Assembly: GCF_000308415.1 (NCBI RefSeq)
Contig: NZ_BAFS01000250.1
Span: 34,281-98,280, forward strand
Direction of reading: 5' to 3'
DNA length: 64,000 bases
Origin: Nocardia asiatica NBRC 100129
GTDB lineage: Bacteria; Actinomycetota; Actinomycetes; Mycobacteriales; Mycobacteriaceae
Shown: one piece after another, positions 25,672-33,871 of the stretch
Numbering within the stretch: the first letter of the stretch is position 1
Layout of the letters: each line of letters starts with the position of its first letter
Translations under genes and position numbers: made by a program
Notes under the pieces: model-generated
Told to the model about the DNA's origin: nothing
Database searches by the model: none
What the model saw: the letters and a program-made list of their open reading frames with translations, nothing else

Positions 25672-27135
25672 ATGAACAGGCGGATACCGGCGTGGTGTAC
25701 ATGCCGTGCCGGAGAGGCGAATTCGATCAGCGACTGCCCGTCGTGCGCGTCCATCGCCGAGATGCTGGGGCGCCTGCCCGAGGATTTCTACGAATCTCCC
25801 GCGCTGCGCGCTGCCCTCGGCAGCTATGACTTCGGTGCGATTTTCCTTGCCGTTCGCCAGCAGGCCGGGCTCAGCCAAACGGAGCTGGGCGAGCTGCTCG
25901 ATATGAGCCAATCGCGGGTCTCCGCGGTGGAACGCGGCGAGCGCGGCATTGGCCATGTGAAGTTGGTGGCACGCATTGCCACCAGGCTGGGGATCCCAGC
26001 TGAACTACTCGGCTTCGCCGCCGGAGTGACCGGTAGCCTGGCCAATAAGGAGGTGAGTTGGGTGGACCGACGCGATTTCTTAGTACTCCTGACAGCAGCC
26101 ACACTCGGCTCCAATCTGCATCCCGAACTCGCCCGGCTGGGCAACCAACTGCCAGGGCAAGCCGTGCCGTCATCGCGCACGCACATCGGGGCGGCCGATA
26201 TCGACGCCATCGAGGCGATTACTGACGGGTTCCGGCGGTGGGATCTGGCGCACGGTGGCGGGCTGTGCCGCAGCGCCGCGCTCACCCAACTCCAGCAAGT
26301 ACGAGCGCTCCAAAGTGCCTCGTGCCCGGAGGATGTCCGGCCGCGTCTCCTGATCGCCACCGCCGAACTGGCCAGCATGGCGGGCTGGCTGGCCTACGAC
26401 GTCGAAGATCACGACGCCGCCCGCAAGCTGTGGACCTACGCCCTCGATGCCGCGCACGAAGGCGAGGACCACCCGCGCAGCACCGATCTCACCGTCAGCG
26501 TTCTGCTGGACATGGCGCACCAGTCGTTGCACCTCGGTCGGCCGGACGAAGCGCTCAAGGTGGCGCAGCTGGCCCAGGCCACCGCGGGCAACCGCAAGCA
26601 TCCGGCCGCCATCACCACCGAGGCGTACATCTTCGCCGTACTCGGATGGTCCCGCGCCACCCGCGGTGAAGTCGAACCGATGCGCCGGGCGCTCGGTCAG
26701 TCCGAAGAGCGCTACGACGACGCCAATTCCGCACCAGTGCCGTCCTGGGCACGGTGCTGGCGGGGTGTCGTGTCCGAGGCCGAGATCACGGCGCAGCAGG
26801 GCTATGCCATGCACCTGCTGTCGCAATCACAGCCGGAGTACGCACCGCAGGCCGTCACCATGCTCGGCCAGGCCGTCGGCAGCTACGAGAACGCCCATGC
26901 CCGCAGCCGGGCGGTCAACCTGCCGCCGCTGGCTGCTGCCCAGTTCCGCGCTGGTGATACCGAAAGCGCTATCAAGACTGGCTACCAAGCCATTTCGGCG
27001 ATCGGCAACGTGTCTTCGACCCGCTGCTACGCCCGGCTCAAGGATCTTTCCAAAGCCGCCGCCCCGTTCGCTGGCCAGCCCGAGGTTGCCGACCTGCGCG
27101 CCGACATCCGGGCAGCCATTCCCGTGGTGGCATAG
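25672..27135 (+). CDS. XRE-family regulator with TPR-like C-terminus
   Basis: This encodes 487 residues. A Cys-rich N-terminus (CTCRAGEANSISDCPSC) is followed by an XRE helix-turn-helix, AGLSQTELGELLDMSQSRVSAVERG, near residues 65-90. The rest is a tetratricopeptide-like array of about 350 residues. Such proteins act as DNA-binding regulators, often sensing a peptide or partner through the repeats. The APH-like kinase follows three bases after its stop. It probably controls the divergent small-gene operon and its own transcript. Confidence 0.85.
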   Translation: MNRRIPAWCTCRAGEANSISDCPSCASIAEMLGRLPEDFYESPALRAALGSYDFGAIFLAVRQQAGLSQTELGELLDMSQSRVSAVERGERGIGHVKLVARIATRLGIPAELLGFAAGVTGSLANKEVSWVDRRDFLVLLTAATLGSNLHPELARLGNQLPGQAVPSSRTHIGAADIDAIEAITDGFRRWDLAHGGGLCRSAALTQLQQVRALQSASCPEDVRPRLLIATAELASMAGWLAYDVEDHDAARKLWTYALDAAHEGEDHPRSTDLTVSVLLDMAHQSLHLGRPDEALKVAQLAQATAGNRKHPAAITTEAYIFAVLGWSRATRGEVEPMRRALGQSEERYDDANSAPVPSWARCWRGVVSEAEITAQQGYAMHLLSQSQPEYAPQAVTMLGQAVGSYENAHARSRAVNLPPLAAAQFRAGDTESAIKTGYQAISAIGNVSSTRCYARLKDLSKAAAPFAGQPEVADLRADIRAAIPVVA

Positions 27136-27137
27136 CA

Positions 27138-28061
27138 GTGTGTGCAGCCCCGGGCCGCTCAGACAGCGAGCTGCCCGGCCGCAACGCGCTCGCGACGGTG
27201 TGCCGGATCTTCGGCATGAACAGCCGGGGTGCTCGACAACTCCACCACCGTTCGAACGCCGTCTATCTGCTGCCAGGGGAGGGCGAGCGCGGCGTCATCG
27301 TCCGTTTGGCGCCGGATACCGATCTGCGCAGGCAGCGGGCAACCACCGCCGTCACGGTCACGCGCTGGCTGAGTAAACAAGCAACGGAACCGATTGGCCT
27401 GCAGCCGCTTCTGGGCGATCAACCGGTGTTCGCAGCTGGTGCCGTTGCCACCTTCTGGCCGTACTGCCCACCGAACACCCCGGCGACGTTGACCAATGTC
27501 GCCACCTTGCTGCGTCGTCTCCACAGCCAGCCGATGCCGCCGTTTGCCGTACCGGAGTACCGACCGTTGCATCGGTTACGCGAAGCGCTCGACCTGGACG
27601 ACGCCCGGCGGGAGCCTGCACTGTCAGTGGATGATCGCCAGTGGATACGGAACCGGGCTGAGGAACTGGTCGGGGCGTACCACGCGACCGACTTTCCGCT
27701 CGGCATCGGAGTTGTCCACGCCGATGCCCACACCGAGAACGTCGTTTGGAACGGACACGCTTACGTGCTGATCGACTGGGACCAATCCTGCATCGGCCCA
27801 CGAGAACTGGATCTCATCGGCGGGCTACCGGATCATTTTCAGCGGCCGGAGCCCGAGCGGCGGGAGTTCCTCGACGCCTACGGCTACGACATCCTCAGTT
27901 GGCCGGGCTGGCGACTGCTGCGGGACATTGCCGAGCTGCACTCGATCGCGTCGTACATCCGCCTGGCGCCGCACAAGCCGGCCGCGACCGAGCAGCTGGA
28001 GGTGCGAGTGCGGTCGCTCCGCAGCGGAGACAGGGGTGTGCTGTGGCGGGCGGTGTCGTAG
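27138..28061 (+). CDS. Aminoglycoside-phosphotransferase-family kinase
   Basis: This encodes 307 residues from a GTG start. The catalytic loop VVHADAHTENVVWNG near residues 193-207 carries the base Asp and Asn, and the metal-binding Asp is in VLIDWDQ near 214. An N-terminal small lobe has the nucleotide-binding lysine region less clearly. Members phosphorylate aminoglycosides, choline, homoserine and other alcohols; resistance activity cannot be assumed. It directly follows the XRE gene in one transcript, and a short hairpin with a T-run ends it. Confidence 0.82.
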   Translation: MCAAPGRSDSELPGRNALATVCRIFGMNSRGARQLHHRSNAVYLLPGEGERGVIVRLAPDTDLRRQRATTAVTVTRWLSKQATEPIGLQPLLGDQPVFAAGAVATFWPYCPPNTPATLTNVATLLRRLHSQPMPPFAVPEYRPLHRLREALDLDDARREPALSVDDRQWIRNRAEELVGAYHATDFPLGIGVVHADAHTENVVWNGHAYVLIDWDQSCIGPRELDLIGGLPDHFQRPEPERREFLDAYGYDILSWPGWRLLRDIAELHSIASYIRLAPHKPAATEQLEVRVRSLRSGDRGVLWRAVS

Positions 28062-28119
28062 CGGGACCAGGACGAGGGCTGGGTCTGGATGGGTTCCTGC
28101 AATAGCGGCGCGATGCCTC

Positions 28120-28139
28120 ATGTCGGATTCGACATTTTT
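28120..28139 (+). terminator. Rho-independent terminator after the APH-like gene
   Basis: ATGTCG (28120-28125) pairs perfectly with CGACAT (28130-28135) around a GATT loop, followed by TTTT. It lies 58 bases after the stop of the kinase gene. The rest of the 28062-28402 gap shows no gene. Confidence 0.6.
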
Positions 28140-28402
28140 CCTGCCAAACGATGCTCGTGCCGGAATCCTAAGGCGTACAGCGTGACGGCTGTCCATTTCG
28201 GATGTCCAGCGGGCATGTACAGGGATACTGGCTGAGCGGGTCGGGAGTATTCGGCATATCTTGGCAGGTCGGTGGGGCTTCTGTATGTGTGGTCGACCGC
28301 AGTCGCATGGGTCGCGAGCGGCTCGGGCTGCCGTTCGCGCACCACGGCTCACGGCGTTCTTCCGCCGCCTTGACCTGCCGCAGGCGTAAGAAGGTAGCAA
28401 AT

Positions 28403-29332
28403 ATGACAATCGACGAGGCCAGTTACGAGCCGACCGTCACCCCTGAAGCGACACGAGAGCTTGAGGCGCTTGCACGCGAGGTCGCCGCCCGACATCAAGA
28501 TCTGCCCGCTCAGGTGAACGAATCCAGCATCGAAGGCTGGATTATCGCGGAACGGCCAGTCGCTATCGGAGAGGACAATCACGAGCGGTGGAACTGGCAG
28601 GAGGTGGCAATCCTCGGTCGGGACGGACGGCTTCATGGTGGCCGACGCGAGACAACCGAACTGATCCCGAGTGGTCTCACCACCGACAAGCTGAGTATCA
28701 GCCCGCTTGCGATCATCGATTGGGACCGCTGTTATCAGGAGACTCCCGGCAAAGACGGGCGAGGCTGGTTCCGGACAGGTAACTACGCCGTCCCGCACTA
28801 TACTGACCGACTGCGTCGGGCGCTGACACGGTTTGACACGTCCGGTAGGGGCATCGGAGACTATCGATCCGCGCCCCGCTCGCCTCGCCCTCGCTACAAT
28901 CGAGCCGGAGTCCGCTCTGCGCGAGGACAATTCATCGCGCGTTCGGTCATTCTGGTGATCTTCTGGGTCGGATTGTCTGCGTTGATGAAAGCAATAGAAT
29001 TTCTGACGCAGTTCGACCCCGACAGGGTCAAATTCCCACCCGGTAGTTACAGCACCATAGCCTGGAGCTGCGCGTTTGTCGCCGTTGCCGGTCTTGCCAT
29101 CGACTTAGTAATGGCACTCAAGGCTGATGATGACCGATTCCGCGACGTGGGCGACGAAGCTCTACCTTTTCTAATGGGCGCAGGCACCGGATTCGTCCTC
29201 TTCGTCTACCTCTGGCTCGATAAAAAGATTCCCGCCGAAGACACCACTAGCCGCTGGTGGATAGTGCCCGTCTTCGGGGTAGTGGCCTACGCGGCGACTG
29301 CATTATTTCGATACGTACGCAAGACGCGGTGA
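28403..29332 (+). CDS. Membrane protein with cytoplasmic N-terminal domain, unknown
   Basis: The start is ATG 28403, which has AAGAAGG upstream and begins the well-behaved frame; the longer reading to 28202 is doubtful. It encodes 309 residues. The first 175 are soluble, with an SIEGWIIAER beta-rich region, and the C-terminal half has four hydrophobic helices (ARSVILVIFWVGLSALM, IAWSCAFVAVAGLAIDLVM, LPFLMGAGTGFVLFVYLWL, WIVPVFGVVAYAATALF). No family was recognised. Confidence 0.7.
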   Translation: MTIDEASYEPTVTPEATRELEALAREVAARHQDLPAQVNESSIEGWIIAERPVAIGEDNHERWNWQEVAILGRDGRLHGGRRETTELIPSGLTTDKLSISPLAIIDWDRCYQETPGKDGRGWFRTGNYAVPHYTDRLRRALTRFDTSGRGIGDYRSAPRSPRPRYNRAGVRSARGQFIARSVILVIFWVGLSALMKAIEFLTQFDPDRVKFPPGSYSTIAWSCAFVAVAGLAIDLVMALKADDDRFRDVGDEALPFLMGAGTGFVLFVYLWLDKKIPAEDTTSRWWIVPVFGVVAYAATALFRYVRKTR

Positions 29333-29503
29333 GACGTTATTTGACAGTTACGATGGGGAGAGATCTGAGCAGCAGCCCTACAGCGCTCGAAGCAATGGGT
29401 CTTTTCGCGACCTCGGAGCTGCTGGGGAAGGAGCCCAAGGCGCGGACCGAGCGATCCCAAGCGCCCCGACTACGGGCCCGCCAGCGCATATCTCGTGATC
29501 GAG

Positions 29504-30592
29504 TCACCGCCGGGCCCGTTCTGGGTTGGCGAGTGCGGCCACGTCTGAGCTGCGCTGGTAGGCGGACGATGCTAGCTCAAGTTCGGATTTCGTCACCCAC
29601 ACGAAGGCGACGCCGCTCCTTGGCATGATCCAGCCATCGAACTGCAGGCCGATCGTTCTGCCCGGCACCATGTCCGGGCTCTTGGTGACAACCGTCTTGT
29701 GGCTGCTGGCAATGAAGTCGATCAGGTTGACGTAGGCGATATCGGTATCGCTGTAGTCCAGGTCGATGTCGATCCCGCGGCTGGGCTGATCCACCGTGAA
29801 CTGCAGCCACCGGCTCTGCGGCGCGGGTTGTAGGCGGTAGGTGAAAGCGATGGTCCGTGGCCGCGTCCGATCACCATCCTCATCCGGCAGTCCGAGATCG
29901 ACGGTGTAGGTTTGCGCTCCCTTTCGAGCGCTTCGCCGGATGGCACGTTCCTCGCCGTCAACGGTGAACTGGACCAGTTCGAAGGCTTCCTTGGCGCCAG
30001 CGTCGATGCCGCTGGTCGGGTTGTAGTACCAGGCGAAAGTGGAGGCGGGATCGTGTGTCAGGGCGCGGTACTCGTCGGCATCTGATACCGATACGAACCG
30101 GCGCACGGTGCCTGATGGCACGGTGGTGTATTCCTGCCGCACCGTGATGACAAGCCCGGCGGGATCGGCGGAGATTGCATGGGCGGTATTCGATGTCGGG
30201 GTGGTGATCCGAACCGAAAGCTTGACGTCATGCCATCGCTCGATGGACTGCACAGCTTGGTCGCGAATGTCCGTGTAGAGCTCGCGGGCGAACTCTCTGT
30301 CCTTGAGTCGCATTGCCAAGCTGTTGACGATGATCTCGTCCAGGAGTTCGGGAGTGGCCACCCGCCGCAGGTCATCGTCAGCAAAGGCGAATCCCTTGAT
30401 GACGGCTTCTTTCATGGCGGGTGCCTGCTCGATCAGTAGCCGCCGGAGCCGCGCTTCGTCGGCCTCTTGTTTTTCGCGCTCGAAGTAGGCATCAAGCCAG
30501 ACGCCGAGCCAGCCGGTTTCACTACGCCGGCGGGGGACGCACTCGGCTCGGCCTGACGCAGTACCGTCTCCCAGAACTTGTACTCGCTGCAC
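29504..30592 (-). CDS. Unknown protein, overlaps the NYN-domain gene
   Basis: The ATG at 30592 gives 362 residues and a 160-base overlap with the upstream NYN gene in another frame. A later ATG near residue 60 (MKEAVIKGFAFADD) would shorten the overlap, and I cannot decide between them. The middle is helical and the C-terminal two thirds look like beta-strands (VKLSVRITTPTSNTAH, GLQFDGWIMPRSGVAFVW). No known family was recognised. Tight overlap suggests it is translated with, and functions beside, the NYN protein. Confidence 0.6.
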   Translation of the reverse strand: MQRVQVLGDGTASGRAECVPRRRSETGWLGVWLDAYFEREKQEADEARLRRLLIEQAPAMKEAVIKGFAFADDDLRRVATPELLDEIIVNSLAMRLKDREFARELYTDIRDQAVQSIERWHDVKLSVRITTPTSNTAHAISADPAGLVITVRQEYTTVPSGTVRRFVSVSDADEYRALTHDPASTFAWYYNPTSGIDAGAKEAFELVQFTVDGEERAIRRSARKGAQTYTVDLGLPDEDGDRTRPRTIAFTYRLQPAPQSRWLQFTVDQPSRGIDIDLDYSDTDIAYVNLIDFIASSHKTVVTKSPDMVPGRTIGLQFDGWIMPRSGVAFVWVTKSELELASSAYQRSSDVAALANPERARR

Positions 30593-31062
30593 ACCGACAC
30601 CAGTCGAGCGCTGGTCGTGGCTTCGTTGGTGCCGATGCCGATGACGTGCTTGCCGAACTCGCGCAGCTTCTGCACCAGCGGAGTGAAGTCACTATCCCCC
30701 GTCACCAGGACGAAGACGCCGATGTCAGCGTGGGCAATCAGGGTCTCCATGGCATCGACCGCCAGCCGGATGTCGGCCGCGTTCTTGTGTGTGCCCGGTG
30801 CGAAACGGCCGAGCTGCACTAGGTCGATGCCGTTCTCCGCCAGCGCCTGCTCGTATTGGCCGAACCGCTCATCACGCCAGTCGGCGTACGCTCGGCGTAC
30901 CGAGGCGTTGCCGAACCCGCGGCAGAGCCACCGCAGTGCGGACGAGGGAATCGCCTTGGCTCCTGCACCATTGCTGCCAGCACCGAGGACAAGGTTCTCA
31001 AAATCCAGGAAGACAGCCACAGCCCCGTTCGTGACGTCTGTCGAGCGCGAATCTCGCCGCAT
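30433..31062 (-). CDS. NYN-domain (LabA-like) putative RNase
   Basis: This encodes 209 residues. The NYN (PIN-like) catalytic acids are visible in FLDFENLVL (residues 18-26), KNAADIRLAVDAME (92-105) and VLVTGDSDFTPLV (118-130). This fold cleaves RNA with divalent metals. The C-terminus is a basic, disordered tail (AKNKRPTKRGSG). It is probably a cytoplasmic ribonuclease. The overlapping unknown gene downstream may be its partner. Confidence 0.85.
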   Translation of the reverse strand: MRRDSRSTDVTNGAVAVFLDFENLVLGAGSNGAGAKAIPSSALRWLCRGFGNASVRRAYADWRDERFGQYEQALAENGIDLVQLGRFAPGTHKNAADIRLAVDAMETLIAHADIGVFVLVTGDSDFTPLVQKLREFGKHVIGIGTNEATTSARLVSVCSEYKFWETVLRQAEPSASPAGVVKPAGSASGLMPTSSAKNKRPTKRGSGGY

Positions 31063-31329
31063 GATCCCCCAAGAACGGTGGGCATTGATTGGCTACGAGT
31101 GTAGGTCACACCACGCGAGCGGACGGGACGGTTCGATCGTGCCGAGACTGCCTGGCCCGACACCATCCCCAGTCATCTAGACGATCGTAACTGTCGGGTG
31201 CGACACCACACTGTGCGTGGGATATACCTAGGCATGCAACTATCTGGAGAATGAGATCAGTACCGCTGCCCACGGGGAGCGGTGATATGCACAACCCAGC
31301 TGAAGGCGCCACACCGAGGTGTTCGCCCC

Positions 31330-31662
31330 CTATTCGTTCGCCTTCTTGTACGCCTCGATGATGTCCGCCTGAATCCGTCCGCGGCTGGAAACCTCGTAAC
31401 CGTTCTGGCGGGCCCACTCGCGGATCGCCTGGGTCTGCTCGCGACTTGTCGCCGACCGAGCCACGCTCTTGCCCTTGGGGATTCGCCCTACCTTGCGGGC
31501 ATGTGGCGTCCACTGCTCGAAGAACCCGCGGAGCGCGCTGGCGTTCAGGACGGACAGGTCGATCTCGTAGGTCGTGCTGTCGAGCCCGAAAACGACGGTC
31601 TCCTCGGCCTTGGACTTGCCGTCGTAGTCGTCGACCAGCTCGACGGTGACCTTCCTTGCCAC
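31330..31662 (-). CDS. lsr2: Lsr2 nucleoid-associated xenogeneic silencer
   Basis: GTG 31662 is the start (AAGGGG about nine bases upstream); it gives [16 protein letters not shown], the classic Lsr2 N-terminus, so a longer reading to 31743 is rejected. It encodes 110 residues. The N-terminal dimerisation domain ([19 protein letters not shown]) and the C-terminal DNA-binding domain with an RGR AT-hook-like loop ([17 protein letters not shown]) are both present. Lsr2 binds AT-rich DNA and silences horizontally acquired genes. It sits among foreign islands, fitting that role, although an extra mobile copy is possible. Confidence 0.93.
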   Translation of the reverse strand: MARKVTVELVDDYDGKSKAEETVVFGLDSTTYEIDLSVLNASALRGFFEQWTPHARKVGRIPKGKSVARSATSREQTQAIREWARQNGYEVSSRGRIQADIIEAYKKANE

Positions 31663-32232
31663 GTACTTTGCCCCTTCATGTTCGTCAGACTGCCGGAACA
31701 GGCAAGCGTAGACGGTGATCGAGAGGGCTCCGTCATGCGACATGCAGTAACCACCGCACGACTCCTAGACGGTGACGCCCGCGGGCAGCCGCACCAGCGA
31801 GCGGACGGCGATCATCACGTCAGCGTGCCGCCGATAACTTTCCACCTCGGTCACACGTACCCACTCGCCGGATCGCGAGTGACGTCCGTGCGGTTGGCCC
31901 CGCAAGACCCGCGAGGCGTGTGGGATTAGCTACTCGTTGCGGTTCAACACCGACGATGAAGTGCATGGCTTTGAGGACATCAGCCGTGACCGGTTCGGTA
32001 TCATCCCTGCTGCGTGGAGGCGGCAACCCCTATTCGAAGATCGCACGCCAGCATTGGGCCGAGGCCTTGGCACCAAGTGTCTATGCCACCCCGAAGCCGC
32101 CAGCTGAGCCCTGCCGAGTGTCTACCTTCTCGCTGGCAGCGGTGACAAATTCTGCTTGCCGTATCGAACAGGCGACAGCATGCGACCTTTTAGTGCCACG
32201 ACCTTTCACGCACCGAGCGACCGACCCCGATT
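31663..32232. other. Gap upstream of Lsr2 and the first restriction nuclease
   Basis: This 570-base stretch lies between divergent genes. It includes the Lsr2 ribosome site and a possible leader. A 109-residue open frame at 31920-32249 has no recognisable features and overlaps the nuclease start, so I do not call it. No RNA gene was recognised. Confidence 0.4.
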
Positions 32233-33870
32233 GTGCTTCCGCCCAATGAGCTCATTTCCGCTGTCGTCTCGATCCGAGCCGTTTCCCTTCTGGTGGCCGC
32301 GCCGGTCGCCTGGGAACCCGGCGCCCGTCTCCCGCATCTGCTGCTGGGTGTTGTGGATGCGCGTCCCCGCTGGAGGCGTGCTCACTCCAGGGCGTCTGCC
32401 TGTCGTGGCGTGGCTATCCAGTCTGCAGTCTGGAATGCTGTTGATGTGACAGAGATCAGCGTTCGGCTGGTAGCTGGAGCTCGGGATTGGATTTTGGCAG
32501 ACGAGCCCAGGATTGTTCCAGCATCACCACTTGTGTTGGTGGTAAAAGGCAACCAGAGCAGCTCAGTATCACTCGACGGCAGGTTGATGCGGCTGTCAAG
32601 CGGCTTGCTGCCTGTCGATCTAACCCGGTCAACCGGGTACCACCGGTTTGAAGTAGACGGCCGGACTTTTTGGTTCGGCACTGAGGACGCCAAACTTCGT
32701 TTAGCTGGCATCGAGAGCATGCTGAACGAGCTCAACAGCCTCGGCGTCGGCTGGAGTGGGCAAATGCTGTTCTCGGATGGTCGTGGCATGCGCGATCCGC
32801 ATGTGGTATACGGGTGGCTTGATGCATATGCGGAACTCGCGCTGACCGCTGCTGCAGCAGTTTTGGCAGCTCCACGGATGATCAACACCCGCTCCACAGC
32901 GCTGAGCCGCCGAGGAGGAGCCAATGTACTTCGAGCACCAACTCTAAAACTTTTACGATCTGCGCCTCGTGAGTACTTGGCTCCAGACGCCGAGGGCATC
33001 CTAACCATGCCCGATGGGCGTCGCTACGACCCGCTTCGGGTAGTCGTTAAAAAACGCTATTCAACACTGGACACTATCGCAAATAGGCGAGTTGTCGAGT
33101 TGCTTACTTGGCTAATAAAGCTAACAAAAGAAGTGCTTGCAAGCGACCCATCGACAAGAGCGAAGACACGATGCCGACTGTGGGCTAATCGAGCGAGCAC
33201 GCTCGCACTAAAGCCAGTAGCGCAGTCGCTGCAGCACATACGCCACGGTCAACCAGCGCTGCGACAGCCCGAGGAATTGACGGACCGCAGATACCGGACG
33301 ACTTACACCATGGCTACCGATATTCACCGACTGTTCGGCTGGTCAGCCTCATCTGCACCCCTTCCGCGGTACAGCTATATAGACCGGTCCGATCAAATTT
33401 ACCAAGCGTATGTCGCATCTAAGCTAGCTAAAGAACTTGGGCTGCATCAGACGCAGCCGATACTCGGCTCATCCGCCATAGCCTTTGCTGGTCCACAGTT
33501 CGATCTTTATTACGACACCGTATGTCCGCCAGCAGTTCTACGCTCTTGGCGAGCTTCGAGCAGCCGGCCAGATCATTCTCGACCAGACATTCTCCTACAT
33601 GAGAGAGAGACGGGTCGCGTCGCTATTCTTGATGCCAAGTATAGAATAGCCCAAGATGGGAAAGCCTCAGAAGATAGCAGGAAAGAAGTTACCTCATATC
33701 TTGGACTGTACGGATTAGAATCTATTTCGATTATTTATCCCGGTGACGGTTCTCCGGAGACGATAAGTGGACACGGTCGGTCGATTCATGAGATCCCACT
33801 CCGACCCTCAATCGGGCTTGAAGATTCATTGCCACTAATCATGGGCTCTCTACAGCTTCCACCGTTCTGA
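32233..33870 (+). CDS. PD-(D/E)XK nuclease, DUF2357/McrC-like
   Basis: This encodes 545 residues from GTG 32233; an internal GTG at 32446 (TEISVRLV) is an alternative start. The C-terminal nuclease core carries RPDILLHERETGRVAILDAKYR with Asp452, Asp467 and Lys469, a typical PD-(D/E)XK pattern, preceded by a helical region ending in the conserved YSYIDRSDQIYQAYVASKL. DUF2357-type and McrC nucleases partner with McrB-like AAA+ motors. Here the McrB-like gene lies on the opposite strand, ending one base away, which is unusual because McrB and McrC are normally in one operon. Confidence 0.8.
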   Translation: MLPPNELISAVVSIRAVSLLVAAPVAWEPGARLPHLLLGVVDARPRWRRAHSRASACRGVAIQSAVWNAVDVTEISVRLVAGARDWILADEPRIVPASPLVLVVKGNQSSSVSLDGRLMRLSSGLLPVDLTRSTGYHRFEVDGRTFWFGTEDAKLRLAGIESMLNELNSLGVGWSGQMLFSDGRGMRDPHVVYGWLDAYAELALTAAAAVLAAPRMINTRSTALSRRGGANVLRAPTLKLLRSAPREYLAPDAEGILTMPDGRRYDPLRVVVKKRYSTLDTIANRRVVELLTWLIKLTKEVLASDPSTRAKTRCRLWANRASTLALKPVAQSLQHIRHGQPALRQPEELTDRRYRTTYTMATDIHRLFGWSASSAPLPRYSYIDRSDQIYQAYVASKLAKELGLHQTQPILGSSAIAFAGPQFDLYYDTVCPPAVLRSWRASSSRPDHSRPDILLHERETGRVAILDAKYRIAQDGKASEDSRKEVTSYLGLYGLESISIIYPGDGSPETISGHGRSIHEIPLRPSIGLEDSLPLIMGSLQLPPF

Positions 33871-33871
33871 G

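Noticed and set aside
31920..32249. 109-residue plus-strand open frame upstream of the restriction nuclease
   Set aside because: It has no motif or ribosome site and overlaps the nuclease start in another frame.
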